DNA from: Ignavibacteria bacterium
GTDB taxonomy: Bacteria > Bacteroidota > Ignavibacteria > Kapaibacteriales > UBA4661
Length of the DNA: 64,000 nucleotides
Direction of reading: 5' to 3'
Assembly: GCA_014654705.1 (NCBI GenBank)
Contig: JACVZY010000106.1
Location: forward strand, 67,043 to 131,042
The first letter of the stretch is position 1. Every line of letters starts with the position of its first letter. This document shows positions 26,451 to 34,540 of the stretch, piece by piece. Both the position numbers and the translations under genes were made by a program. The notes under the pieces were generated by a model. That model ran no database searches, was not told the DNA's origin, and saw only the letters and a list, made by a program, of their open reading frames with translations.

Positions 26451-26949
26451 CTCTTGCCTCCTTCTGGGACTCAGTACGCCCCATAATTCCGGCAATGTTC
26501 ATCAGATTGCATATCTCACAAAACAGCATGAGCAGAATGTCCTGAACTTGGTCTTGAATCATTGCCGACTCCATTTGGAAAGCGCCGCGCAAATACGCGA
26601 TAACGTAGATGTACAGCGACCAGAGCGATGCAATCAAGCCACCAAGTGCAAAAACTTTACGCCATGTCAAATTGTCATCTTTGTGCCGTGCCCACGATGC
26701 GCTGGCAGAGAGTCCGAACCACATCACAACGTCAAACGGGATGCTGGCAATAAAGAACCACCACAGCCCGGCGCTCATACGGTCGTTGACGATTATCCAT
26801 TTTGTCTTTGCGCCGGAGATGAACACAAGCGCATACATCAGTTCCAATGCCCGAAAATCTCCCGCGAAAAGCAGCTTTACAGCGCGATACAGCAGTTGCC
26901 TAAGAAACTGCCGTATGCGAACAATATGTCGCATCGCGGAGAATGGCAT
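26443..26949 (-). CDS. Membrane protein in the lysis region, 168 aa
   Basis: The protein has two or three hydrophobic segments (around residues 60-82 and 98-120, with a weaker one near 140-155) and a basic N-terminus. It lies between the SNase-like gene and the coiled-coil protein, overlapping both neighbours by a few bases. It may be a holin or an exclusion factor; sequence alone does not decide. Confidence 0.55.
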   Translation of the reverse strand: MPFSAMRHIVRIRQFLRQLLYRAVKLLFAGDFRALELMYALVFISGAKTKWIIVNDRMSAGLWWFFIASIPFDVVMWFGLSASASWARHKDDNLTWRKVFALGGLIASLWSLYIYVIAYLRGAFQMESAMIQDQVQDILLMLFCEICNLMNIAGIMGRTESQKEARDE

Positions 26950-27518
26950 TATCGTCGTGAGTCATGTCCTTTTCGCCACATAGCATCCGTGAAATCACTA
27001 CCATCGGGGAGAGTCACATAGCGCAACAGACGGTAGTATCTATCAAGGTTGTCTTGGGTTTTGTCGCCTCTGTGGAGTTTCACTTGCTGTCGCAATAGTA
27101 GTTTCCGTGCATCCTCCGCAGCTTCACGAGCCTTCTCTTTAACCTGTTTTTCGGTATAATTCCACTCATCCGCTTGTCGGCGGAAATGTTTACCTGCGGT
27201 TTTCTCAAAGGTGTCTATGCCCAGAACCCGCACGGAAATTGAATCGTCACACGTGAGACAGGTGACGCAAATAAATGTGTCGCCATCAATCACACGAGTT
27301 ACAAGGACGCTAATCGTGTCGCTTTGCGTGACTGCGTGATTGCGCACAAAATTGCGCTTTGCTTCTTGTTTGGACAGGGTAGAGGTTGTTTGCGCTTGTG
27401 GGGTTTCAACTTCATCATGTGCAAATGCGGGCATACACGATGCAACTACGAGCAGCGCGAGAATCGCGAGCCACATCACAACGTTGTCGAGTCTGGGAGT
27501 TACGGTAAATGTTTTCAT
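26949..27518 (-). CDS. SNase-like thermonuclease with signal/TM segment, 189 aa
   Basis: A staphylococcal-nuclease-like OB-fold enzyme. The motifs VIDGDTF (Asp78, Asp80), VRVLGIDTFE (Arg97, Asp102, Glu105) and DRYYRLLRYVTLPDG match the calcium-binding and catalytic core. A hydrophobic segment (residues 13-32) ending in ASC or AFA suggests export by signal peptide or lipidation. Cys86, Cys87-region and Cys90 sit in an unusual CVTCLTC insert. The gene is placed in the lysis block and could degrade host DNA at lysis or incoming DNA in the periplasm. Confidence 0.88.
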   Translation of the reverse strand: MKTFTVTPRLDNVVMWLAILALLVVASCMPAFAHDEVETPQAQTTSTLSKQEAKRNFVRNHAVTQSDTISVLVTRVIDGDTFICVTCLTCDDSISVRVLGIDTFEKTAGKHFRRQADEWNYTEKQVKEKAREAAEDARKLLLRQQVKLHRGDKTQDNLDRYYRLLRYVTLPDGSDFTDAMWRKGHDSRR

Positions 27519-27548
27519 TGGAGAGTTTTATTGGTGAAAAAATGATTT

Positions 27549-28982
27549 TTACTGGATGTAGTATGCTGGGGAACTGAGTCCTGAGATTGTCGAACCATCC
27601 ACAGTGTTTGTGTCTGCATTGATTACGACCATTCCCGTCAGTGCATTGTTGAAAACGTACACAAAATCTGCATCCGCCACACAGCCATTTGCGGCGAATC
27701 CCGGTGGAATAGCAACACTGCCAGACGTAGTGAGTGCAAACAGATTCCCGCCAAACGTTACCCAGAATTTGCCTCGTGAGAATGCGATGTTGTTCGGGTT
27801 GCTGCCTGCGGTGAGGCTGCCCGTTCCAACCGTTGCCAAGGTCGCAGGGTCAATAATGCGAATAGTGCCGCTTGTTGTGTTCTGAACTGCAATCGTGGTG
27901 TCGCCTGCTTGGATAGCAAGCAAGTTGGCGTTTGTGCCTGCAAACAAATTGCTACGCACGAGCGCTTCGGTGGTAACGTTGTAGCGCACGACGTTGTGCG
28001 GTGTCGGGGATGCAGAATACGTCCCCGTTATCCATACTTCGCCGTTGAACAAGGTTGAGTCCTGCGGATAAATAACATTCGCCACTTTGTTGCCCGGAGT
28101 CCACACGTCCGGCGAACCGTTGTCGTAGGTGCCGAACTGGATGTGCGTTGAACCAACCAACAAGAGTTTGTTGCCTACAGCATGAACAGCGAATATTTGC
28201 CCACCAATGGCGGGCGAAATCGTTGTGCGCAGTACGTCGTTATCATCGTACACAAACACTCTGCCATCTTGCGAAGGGAAGAATGCACGTCCGTTGTGAT
28301 ACGTCGGCGTGTAAACGTTTACCGTTACGCCTGCGTACAGTTCTGTGTTAAGCGTCCGAGTGCCCTTCTGGATTGAACGCAAACGGTTCGTGGCGTTGAT
28401 TTGCGGCACGTAAACCTTCGTTGCGCTGGTGGTTGCCGACGACGAAGAAACTGCAATCGTGAAGTTTTGACCTGTGATATTTGCACTCGACACAACCACA
28501 TTCCGATTTACAGGCGTAGTGAAATGCCCCGCTTTTGTCGGTGTGAGTGTGTATGTGCCATCCACCACAGCTGGGAACGAGAAGTTGCCACTGCCGTCAG
28601 TAGTTGTGTTGTAGGTGGTTGTTCCGACCAGTGCCAGTGCCACGTTGTCGTTGCCTGTGCCTGTAATTTGACCTGAAACCTCATACGTCGGTGGTGCTGC
28701 CATAACTCCTGCTGCGATAGCCTGCGTGATAAAATTCTGAATCCATGTTTGTTGGTCAGCAGCGGAGTTCGTTGCCGGGGGCGCAACGTATGCCATCGGT
28801 ATAAATGAACCACCGGGCGAAGCGCCAATATCCAGCCACGTCGAAGCATTTTTCCGCCACTGCACTGTCCCGGTCGTGGTGTTTTCTATAACTGAGCCAA
28901 CAGGCATCTTGCCTGCGGCTACACGAGCGTCACGTGCGGCAGTAGTATATTTTTCAAATTCAACGTTGCTGCTAAATTTCAT
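27549..28982 (-). CDS. Fibre-like protein with Ig-like and beta-propeller domains, 477 aa
   Basis: Residues 1-60 form a fibre-type entry motif (GKMPVGSVIENTTTGTVQW). Residues about 95-180 resemble a carboxypeptidase-regulatory/SdrB-like Ig fold (VSGQITGTGNDN, GNFSFPAVVDGTYTLTPTKAG). The remaining about 270 residues have repeated strands of a YVTN-type propeller (VGNKLLLVGS, TTIAVQNTTSGTIRIIDP). Such domains bind sugars or proteins on cells. It has no signal peptide, as expected for a virion protein. Virion location is inferred. Confidence 0.75.
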   Translation of the reverse strand: MKFSSNVEFEKYTTAARDARVAAGKMPVGSVIENTTTGTVQWRKNASTWLDIGASPGGSFIPMAYVAPPATNSAADQQTWIQNFITQAIAAGVMAAPPTYEVSGQITGTGNDNVALALVGTTTYNTTTDGSGNFSFPAVVDGTYTLTPTKAGHFTTPVNRNVVVSSANITGQNFTIAVSSSSATTSATKVYVPQINATNRLRSIQKGTRTLNTELYAGVTVNVYTPTYHNGRAFFPSQDGRVFVYDDNDVLRTTISPAIGGQIFAVHAVGNKLLLVGSTHIQFGTYDNGSPDVWTPGNKVANVIYPQDSTLFNGEVWITGTYSASPTPHNVVRYNVTTEALVRSNLFAGTNANLLAIQAGDTTIAVQNTTSGTIRIIDPATLATVGTGSLTAGSNPNNIAFSRGKFWVTFGGNLFALTTSGSVAIPPGFAANGCVADADFVYVFNNALTGMVVINADTNTVDGSTISGLSSPAYYIQ

Positions 28983-29013
28983 GGCGGTAATTCGATAGTA
29001 AAGGAGAGAAACA

Positions 29014-29040
29014 AACCCCGCACTGAGTTAGTGCGGGGTT
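29014..29040 (-). terminator. Intrinsic terminator, minus strand
   Basis: A 10-bp hairpin (AACCCCGCAC/GTGCGGGGTT) with a 7-nt loop is followed on the minus strand by TTGTTTCTC. It ends the 29,049-29,474 unit and lies upstream of the 477-aa fibre gene. Confidence 0.75.
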
Positions 29041-29048
29041 GAGTATTC

Positions 29049-29474
29049 TTACGGCAATGCAACAATGCTGAACGGCAAGTCAGCGTAATCGCTGAGGGTA
29101 TAAATTTTCAGATTGTTGTTGTCAATGACCTCCCAGCCCGCAACAATCGGGTAGTTGTCAGTGTTCACCAACGTAACCGAATTGATTTTTGTCGTCCCCA
29201 AATTGTGAGTGACTGTCGTCTCATTTGCCGCCACAGGACCCAATGCACCCGAAAATGCCTTCACAGAGTTCGGGGTAATATCGCTCAAGTGAGCAAACGG
29301 CTCCGGCGCTCCACCATTAGTGCGAACACCGACGAAGCGGTTTTGGGTAACATCGTACCCGAAAATACCTGCCGTTGATTTTCCGGCAGTGACCAATGCA
29401 GCGAGAACGGCTGCAATACGAGCAGTAGTGGCGGAAGCCAACTGCTGCAAAAATTCAATCAATTTGACTGGCAT
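29049..29474 (-). CDS. Virion decoration or fibre protein, 141 aa
   Basis: The N-terminal helix is Ala-rich (residues 5-32), followed by a beta-rich domain. The C-terminal part has a VTHNLGTTKINSVTL strand pattern shared with the neighbouring 29,493-30,029 gene, a motif typical of small Ig-like tips in phage tail proteins. It ends at a terminator, so this gene and the next upstream gene may form a separate unit. Confidence 0.62.
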   Translation of the reverse strand: MPVKLIEFLQQLASATTARIAAVLAALVTAGKSTAGIFGYDVTQNRFVGVRTNGGAPEPFAHLSDITPNSVKAFSGALGPVAANETTVTHNLGTTKINSVTLVNTDNYPIVAGWEVIDNNNLKIYTLSDYADLPFSIVALP

Positions 29475-29492
29475 GACTATATCTCCAAGATA

Positions 29493-30029
29493 TTAGTGTA
29501 AAATAAGTTTACCCGTTTTGGGTGTGATAAATTCAATCGTAATGTTGTTCAGGTCAGGGAATTGCGGGTCGGCATCAAATTCATCTCCATTGTCATCCAC
29601 GACTGTTACTTGCGGAATACGCCCTAAATTGTGCGTGTAGTTCCAAGTTGTCGAAGGGATAGTGAATGGGATTTCCATGTCGTCAAGCGCATCTACGTCA
29701 AGTCTGCCGTCTTTGTCCTTGTCAAAAACAGAGTCACTAAGTTTCGTTGCCATTGCTGCTTGCAGAACTTGAATTTCAGCAGCAAGCTCGGCAGGGGTAT
29801 CTAATGCGGCAGGGTTTCCATTGATTGGTGAATTTGCGTCAATCGAACCGACAGGTGGCGCTCCACCGCTCAGAAAATCGTTCCATTGCGTACCATCGGA
29901 TTCATATAAACGCCCATCGGCACGTAAACGCAGTATCCATCCGTCGTTCTTGGATGACGGAACAGGCAGCGACGCAACAGGAACCAGATTGAGAGCCTGA
30001 GCGGATATTGGACTGATGGGAGCGTTCAT
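29493..30029 (-). CDS. Tail fibre or tail-tip accessory protein, 178 aa
   Basis: I chose the MNAPISPISAQ start just downstream of the early-operon terminator. The N-terminal half has a KNDGWILRLRADGRLYESDG segment. The C-terminal domain has NYTHNLGRIPQVTVVDDNGD, the same Asn-Leu-Gly strand motif as in the next gene. Such domains occur at the ends of tail proteins. No signal peptide is present. Confidence 0.62.
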   Translation of the reverse strand: MNAPISPISAQALNLVPVASLPVPSSKNDGWILRLRADGRLYESDGTQWNDFLSGGAPPVGSIDANSPINGNPAALDTPAELAAEIQVLQAAMATKLSDSVFDKDKDGRLDVDALDDMEIPFTIPSTTWNYTHNLGRIPQVTVVDDNGDEFDADPQFPDLNNITIEFITPKTGKLILH

Positions 30030-30042
30030 GCGATTCTCTTCG

Positions 30043-30092
30043 TAAAAAAACAAAAAGCCATGCTGTGAAAAATCAAATTTACAGCATGGCTT
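30043..30092 (-). terminator. Strong intrinsic terminator closing the early operon
   Basis: Arms 30,055-30,066 and 30,081-30,092 pair over 12 bp. On the minus strand the hairpin is followed by TTTGTTTTTTT to about 30,043. It separates early (replication) genes from the fibre/lysis block. Confidence 0.88.
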
Positions 30093-30104
30093 AAACAGTC
30101 TGGA

Positions 30105-30133
30105 CACGAGTTAGTTGCGGCAACTAACTCGTG
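30105..30133. repeat. Perfect 13-bp inverted repeat overlapping a stop codon
   Basis: CACGAGTTAGTTG (30,105-30,117) and its exact complement (30,121-30,133) flank a 3-nt loop. It covers the end of the DnaA-domain-like gene. Without a T-run it is not a terminator by itself, but it stacks directly upstream of one. Confidence 0.85.
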
Positions 30134-30417
30134 CGTTCCGCAAATTTCTGATGCGCGAGATGATAGGTATTTCGATAGCGATAATCCGATGTAAGAAGCT
30201 GCTCGTGAGCCTTCAATGCCTTTCCCACTGCTTGCCGTGTACGCTGCGTTTCTGCTGCAATCTGCTGGTGCGTCAGCCCGCTTTCTTTGAGAAGTTGAAT
30301 TGCGATATACCGGGCAAACAACCCGTGCTGGTGACGTGTATTGAGAAAAATATGGTCACTTTTCAGTCCCGTAACGAGGCTGACGCAGGTTAAAACAGTG
30401 TTCATGGTCGTATTCAT
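30124..30417 (-). CDS. DnaA domain IV-like HTH protein, 97 aa
   Basis: The sequence reads like an isolated DnaA C-terminal DNA-binding domain: TGLKSDHIF, ARYIAIQLLKESGLTHQQIAAE, then RTRQAVGKALKAHEQLL (residues 16-75). Domain IV of DnaA binds DnaA boxes; the ATPase part is absent. It is the last gene of the early operon. It could compete with host DnaA or act as a phage regulator; both ideas are inference. Confidence 0.65.
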   Translation of the reverse strand: MNTTMNTVLTCVSLVTGLKSDHIFLNTRHQHGLFARYIAIQLLKESGLTHQQIAAETQRTRQAVGKALKAHEQLLTSDYRYRNTYHLAHQKFAERTS

Positions 30418-30465
30418 ACAAGCGTGGGAAAATTGTTGTTGTCAGGATTATACGCCTTCAATGTT

Positions 30466-30609
30466 TTACTTACGCTTTGTCAAAAAACGTAGCAAACCAG
30501 CCATGCCCAGCAAAGGTAAACCAACTGTTATCACGAATGCCACAGCAAAGCTGAGAAGATAGGCTCCAATCATGCCGATAAAGGTTAGAATATCATCCGT
30601 ATTATTCAT
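30466..30609 (-). CDS. Small membrane protein, 47 aa
   Basis: This short ORF encodes MNNTDDILTFIGMIGAYLLS and continues to a basic TKRK end, with hydrophobic segments at about residues 8-28 and 27-43. It lies between the DnaA-like gene and the DUF5131 gene on the same strand. Small phage membrane proteins of this sort may act in exclusion or lysis; no family is recognised. Confidence 0.65.
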   Translation of the reverse strand: MNNTDDILTFIGMIGAYLLSFAVAFVITVGLPLLGMAGLLRFLTKRK

Positions 30610-30649
30610 TTTGGTTGTTTAATGTGAGTGAAGAAAGGGGAATTGTTGT

Positions 30650-31429
30650 TTATTCTTCCGGGCATCCAGTTGATGGATTCACGGGAGGAAATTCACGTAT
30701 TTGCAAGGACAGAGGAAATTCGTCTATATTCCCTCCGTGCCTGTCAGACATTTTGAGTGTTTTTGCCAGATGTGTACCCATCTGTTTTACAAACACAGAG
30801 TTTCCAACACTCTTGACAGCATCCGCGATTTGTTCCATCCACTCAACTTTGCAGGGACGATAACGATATATGCCGTTTTCGTTTCCGCTTTCGCCACCAA
30901 TGATTGCCCAGTCGATAGCAAGCAAATCCAATAGGTCAAGGTTCATACCTATTTGTTCATGCAATGGCTCAAAAGAAATGAACCGAATTTTTGCAGGTAC
31001 TCTCAACAACGGGTCCAGCCTTGACATTCCTTTGTTGCTGCCGATACTTGTTCCAAGCCAGACGTTGCCCCAGCCCCCGCCCCAATCCGAGGGCAAGTTT
31101 TCAAGTATTCGCTCGGGGCGCTTTGTCAGGATTTGAAATGTGTGCTGCGGGCATTGGCGAATTATATCCCATGCCTCACTACGGAAGCCGTCACAGTTTT
31201 CGTGGAAAAAGTCGGTCAATGAGGAGGTGAATATTTTAGATGGCTCTTTGAGTTTGAGAGGAAGATTAAATACCGTTTTAGTTTTTGTCACCACTCTTGG
31301 ATTGTATCGTGTGTCGTCGAAGCTGTCTCTGTACATATAACAGAATTTGCAGTCTTCATCAACTTTGGTGCAGCCTCTGGCAATATTCCATGTGGCATCT
31401 GTCCATTGGATGTTTGATTTTTGCGCCAT
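30650..31429 (-). CDS. Phage Gp37/Gp68 family protein (DUF5131), 259 aa
   Basis: The sequence matches the phage Gp37/Gp68 family, with its SNIQWTDATWNIARGCTKV start, a CxxxxxxCxxC cluster (Cys20, Cys27, Cys30) resembling a radical-SAM cluster site, FHENC, FQILTKRPERI, NVWLGTSIGS and DWAIIGGESG. The biochemical role of the family is not established. The gene sits in the early region after small ORFs. Its last residues, VNPSTGCPEE, are nearly the same as the end of the neighbouring 88-aa protein. Confidence 0.9.
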   Translation of the reverse strand: MAQKSNIQWTDATWNIARGCTKVDEDCKFCYMYRDSFDDTRYNPRVVTKTKTVFNLPLKLKEPSKIFTSSLTDFFHENCDGFRSEAWDIIRQCPQHTFQILTKRPERILENLPSDWGGGWGNVWLGTSIGSNKGMSRLDPLLRVPAKIRFISFEPLHEQIGMNLDLLDLLAIDWAIIGGESGNENGIYRYRPCKVEWMEQIADAVKSVGNSVFVKQMGTHLAKTLKMSDRHGGNIDEFPLSLQIREFPPVNPSTGCPEE

Positions 31430-31469
31430 TTTCTTTGGAATTTGATTGGTTTGCAGTAGTAATTATTAT

Positions 31470-31736
31470 CTATTCTTCCGGGCATCCCGTTGTCGGATTC
31501 ACAAAGTGAACCCAACCCCTGCGGTCGCAAACGCGAATCGCATTGGTTTGCAGACCAAACTTCTCGTAAAAACCGCGACAGACTACATCCTTGTTGGCTA
31601 TCGTGGCTTTATGGCAAACGAAGTATCTATCTTCCTCCAAACATTCGGCAATGATTTCTTTCATGCGTTCCTTGCTTACGATGCGATTCTTGGAGAACAG
31701 GCATTCATTGCATTTTTGCTCACAGACTTTTAGCAT
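31470..31736 (-). CDS. Cys-rich small protein with shared C-terminal tail, 88 aa
   Basis: The protein begins with MLKVCEQKCNEC, a cluster of three Cys, and has three further Cys (CHKA, VVCRGF, RVCDRR), so metal binding is plausible. The final VNPTTGCPEE repeats the end of the adjacent DUF5131 protein. It overlaps the upstream gene by 7 nt. No family is recognised. Confidence 0.65.
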   Translation of the reverse strand: MLKVCEQKCNECLFSKNRIVSKERMKEIIAECLEEDRYFVCHKATIANKDVVCRGFYEKFGLQTNAIRVCDRRGWVHFVNPTTGCPEE

Positions 31737-31957
31737 ATATCCTCCAGTCTTAAATACTCTGTACCGCTGTCACGTTTAGGCTTGAAAAGCCGTTCAGGGT
31801 AGTAATCATCTGTGGCGATGTAGAGTTTGAACATCTTTCTTTCTAGTTTGATAAGCGAAAAGCGACTCCATTTCGCACAGCCATTCGTCATGCGTTCACG
31901 AACAGCATACCAGCCAGTGCGCCACGGGACTCTGGTTGTCCAGTTTTGTTTTCTCAT
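31730..31957 (-). CDS. Hypothetical early protein, 75 aa
   Basis: A basic, Trp- and Arg-rich small protein overlapping its upstream neighbour by 4 nt (ATGA at 31,954-31,957), which supports translation. It has no membrane segment and no domain I recognise. Confidence 0.6.
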   Translation of the reverse strand: MRKQNWTTRVPWRTGWYAVRERMTNGCAKWSRFSLIKLERKMFKLYIATDDYYPERLFKPKRDSGTEYLRLEDIC

Positions 31958-32103
31958 TGCTGCCTCGTTTCTTCTTGGTATCTGATAATTCCTTCTTTAA
32001 TGAGAACAATGCAAAAGTCTAAATCAGCAACTTGCTCAAGGAGCTTTGCTTTTTCTGCTTCCCATTCCTCTAACTTTTTGATGAGAGCTTCTAATTTTGT
32101 CAT
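31954..32103 (-). CDS. Small coiled-coil protein, 49 aa
   Basis: I chose the MTKLEALIKKLEEWE start because it forms an ATGA overlap with the upstream stop at 32,100. The first 30 residues are an amphipathic Leu/Lys/Glu helix. The function is unknown. Confidence 0.6.
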   Translation of the reverse strand: MTKLEALIKKLEEWEAEKAKLLEQVADLDFCIVLIKEGIIRYQEETRQQ

Positions 32104-32558
32104 GGCTGTACCTCTGCTAATAATTGCTGTAGTTGACATTCCCGCTCATGTAATTTCGCCATTGCTGACTGATATGCGCCTGTATCCTCAGCGTTCGGCT
32201 CGAAAACTGTTGGGATATAATTACGTTTGTACTCAGCTAACCGGTTCGAAATTTTCGTGATTTGCGCCTTCGTAGAAATAATTGCGCCTAGCCCGCCGCC
32301 AAATTTTTTCTTGGAATTTTTGTCGTAGAACGCCATTACAGCCGAGATGTAATGGCGTGGGAACTGACATCGAAACCAAGCAACGCGCCAATTGATAACC
32401 CATTCCCTGCGTTCCCAGAGAGAGCGAGGCAAATCGTATTCGTAGAGATATTCAACATCCAACTTTTTTGGTGTGCGCTTTTCTATGCGAATGTGTACCC
32501 ATTGTTCGACATTGAGTTCAGCTTGAGCTTGAGCGTACTCTGAATTTGTTACCGTCAT
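32100..32558 (-). CDS. Hypothetical early protein, 152 aa
   Basis: It begins with an acidic helix, followed by a Trp/Arg-rich middle (residues 45-70) and a C-terminal helical part from about residue 95. Starts and stops overlap by 4 nt with both neighbours. Probably involved in replication or host takeover given its place; no domain was recognised. Confidence 0.6.
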   Translation of the reverse strand: MTVTNSEYAQAQAELNVEQWVHIRIEKRTPKKLDVEYLYEYDLPRSLWERREWVINWRVAWFRCQFPRHYISAVMAFYDKNSKKKFGGGLGAIISTKAQITKISNRLAEYKRNYIPTVFEPNAEDTGAYQSAMAKLHERECQLQQLLAEVQP

Positions 32559-32860
32559 GGCTGCGCCTCCACTTTTGTCCGTTTACATGGCTCGTTACGC
32601 GATATACCGCAGGCTGTGCAGTAGAAAAAGTGTAATACTGCTCCACACTGCTTCTGTACAGGATTTGCAGCCAGTTCATCATACACCGTCTTTGTCTCCT
32701 CGGGCGAAAGTCGTTTCATCGAACCGCTTTTCAGCACCTTGTACAGAGCGCCTGTGCGAGAGAACATGATTTTGCCAGCGTTGGGAGACCCCGCTTCGCT
32801 GAATGGGCGCTTGCGCTGCCCGGGCTTGAGTTTTGGTTCGTCATGGGTTTTGGTTTCCAT
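32555..32860 (-). CDS. Hypothetical protein with Cys cluster, 101 aa
   Basis: I chose METKTHDEPK as start. The N-terminus is Lys/Pro-rich; the C-terminus has Cys in the pattern C..FFYCTACG...C, close to a zinc-ribbon half. It overlaps the VRR-NUC gene by 20 nt and the next gene by 4 nt. It might bind DNA or assist the nuclease; unproven. Confidence 0.55.
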   Translation of the reverse strand: METKTHDEPKLKPGQRKRPFSEAGSPNAGKIMFSRTGALYKVLKSGSMKRLSPEETKTVYDELAANPVQKQCGAVLHFFYCTACGISRNEPCKRTKVEAQP

Positions 32861-33155
32861 TTCTATGTTGCTTTCTGGAATGATTGAGAAAATTGATTGC
32901 TTCTTCAACGTTGTGGAGTATCACCTTTTGACCGCGCCACTGCTCGTGCCACTTTGCTTCAACGAGAGTGAGTTTTTGCCCTGACAATGGCTGTTTATCG
33001 TCCTTAAGTTCCGCAATGAAGTTGTAGCCCCTGTCACCGATAAGAATATCTGGACAGCCTTTCCCAACGCCGCTCAAAATCTGCACCGACGCACCGCATT
33101 TGCGCAGCGCTGCGACGATGGCGTTTTGATTGCCGTCTATGCGTTTTGCTCCCAT
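32841..33155 (-). CDS. VRR-NUC domain nuclease, 104 aa
   Basis: A compact PD-(D/E)xK-type nuclease. GKGCPDILIGDRGYNFIAEL carries the metal-binding Asp, and FIAELKD provides the ExK pair. Such stand-alone VRR-NUC proteins in phages are thought to act as structure-specific (Holliday-junction-like) nucleases. It is coupled to the helicase gene by a TAATG overlap at 33,153-33,157, in line with a role in replication or recombination. Confidence 0.88.
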   Translation of the reverse strand: MGAKRIDGNQNAIVAALRKCGASVQILSGVGKGCPDILIGDRGYNFIAELKDDKQPLSGQKLTLVEAKWHEQWRGQKVILHNVEEAINFLNHSRKQHRNGNQNP

Positions 33156-34540
33156 TAGAACGCCTCTCCGTAATCGCCCTCGTCCACCGTGTAATCTGGG
33201 TAACTTGGAAGGTTGTCGTGGAAAAGCGTCAGTTCTTTGCGATAGTTCACAATGACTTCGCCGATAGTACCGTTGCGGTGTTTCAGCACACAGAGCTTCG
33301 CCTTACCGACTGCCGGAGTGCCATCGCTGAACATAACATCACCATAGCGCTCTGGGCGGTCAATGCCTATCATCACATCTGCTTCGGCTTCGATATTACC
33401 GCTCTCCATGAAGTCCGACATAAGCGGTTTCTTGTCAGCGCGGCTGTCCACCTCGCGTTTCAGTTGCGAAAGCGCTATGACGGGAACGTCCAGCATCTTC
33501 GCCGTGTTTTTCAGCATTCGTGCTATCTCGGTGATGAAATGCCGCTCTTCAAGCCGGAAATTTGTCTTTTGGAACTTTTGCAGGTAATCACAGTAAATCG
33601 CCTTGCAGCCAAACTCGGACACGTAACGGCGCGCCTTTGCAGCAAATTCCGCAGCGTTCAGATTTGGCTTGTCGTCAATGTAGAGCTTCCTGTTTTGCAT
33701 CTCCTCGACACCCGCAACGATGCGGTCTATTTGGTTTTGGCTTGGGCGAGATTTCAAAAATTCGTAGGAATCAAGATTCAAGCCTGTAATCATTTTCAGA
33801 AACCGAGTTCCAAGCGCTTTAGCGGACATTTCGATAGAGAAAATTCCAACTGGAGCGTCGGAAAAAACCATGTTGTTTGCCATCGAAAGCATGAGTGCCG
33901 ATTTACCGACACTCGGTCGTGCGCCGACGATAATAAGGTCGGCAGGTTTGAAGCCGCCGAGCATAAAGTCTAGGTCGCTAAGTCCTGTAGGTATTCCCGT
34001 GATGTGACTGCCCGCTTCCAACATTGCGTCCACGTGTGCAAAGACCTCTGCGGCAAGCTGGCGCGGCTTGCGCAGCGTTGGCGTAACCAGTCCCGAACCC
34101 AGTTTCAGTGCGTGGTCTTGAAACTCTACCATTGTTTGCAATGGGTCGAGCGTTTCATCTAATGCCGCGTCGTAGTAGGTAGAACAAACCTTCGCCAGTT
34201 CACGGGCAATGGATTTTTCGAGGACAATCGCAACGTACTGGTCAATGTTGGCAGCGCTCGGCGTGTGGCTGTACATCGCCACCAAACGCGACGCGCCACC
34301 GACCTGTGCGATTTGTCCGTTGTTTTGAAGATTTTGTGTTACCGTGACCATGTCCAGAGGCTGTCCGGCGCGGTACATCGTGAGCATCGTATCGAAAATG
34401 ATGCGGTGTGTTTCGTGGTAAAAATGCTCGGTGGTCAGCTTCTCGGAAGCGACCATGAGCGCCGATTCGGAGAGCATACACGCGCCCAGAACGGCGGTTT
34501 CAGCATCTGTCGAAAACGGTAGCGGCTTTGATGCAATCAT
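33155..34540 (-). CDS. Replicative DNA helicase, DnaB-like, 461 aa
   Basis: This RecA-fold hexameric helicase has an N-terminal helical domain (residues 1-115) and a motor domain from about 175. Walker A is GARPSVGKS at 206-214, Walker B CKAIYCDYLQKF near residue 315, followed by LSQLKREVDSR (sensor) near 375. Length is normal for DnaB. The gene starts 4 nt before the end of the DUF4373 initiator gene, copying the initiator-helicase pairing of many phages. Confidence 0.95.
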   Translation of the reverse strand: MIASKPLPFSTDAETAVLGACMLSESALMVASEKLTTEHFYHETHRIIFDTMLTMYRAGQPLDMVTVTQNLQNNGQIAQVGGASRLVAMYSHTPSAANIDQYVAIVLEKSIARELAKVCSTYYDAALDETLDPLQTMVEFQDHALKLGSGLVTPTLRKPRQLAAEVFAHVDAMLEAGSHITGIPTGLSDLDFMLGGFKPADLIIVGARPSVGKSALMLSMANNMVFSDAPVGIFSIEMSAKALGTRFLKMITGLNLDSYEFLKSRPSQNQIDRIVAGVEEMQNRKLYIDDKPNLNAAEFAAKARRYVSEFGCKAIYCDYLQKFQKTNFRLEERHFITEIARMLKNTAKMLDVPVIALSQLKREVDSRADKKPLMSDFMESGNIEAEADVMIGIDRPERYGDVMFSDGTPAVGKAKLCVLKHRNGTIGEVIVNYRKELTLFHDNLPSYPDYTVDEGDYGEAF

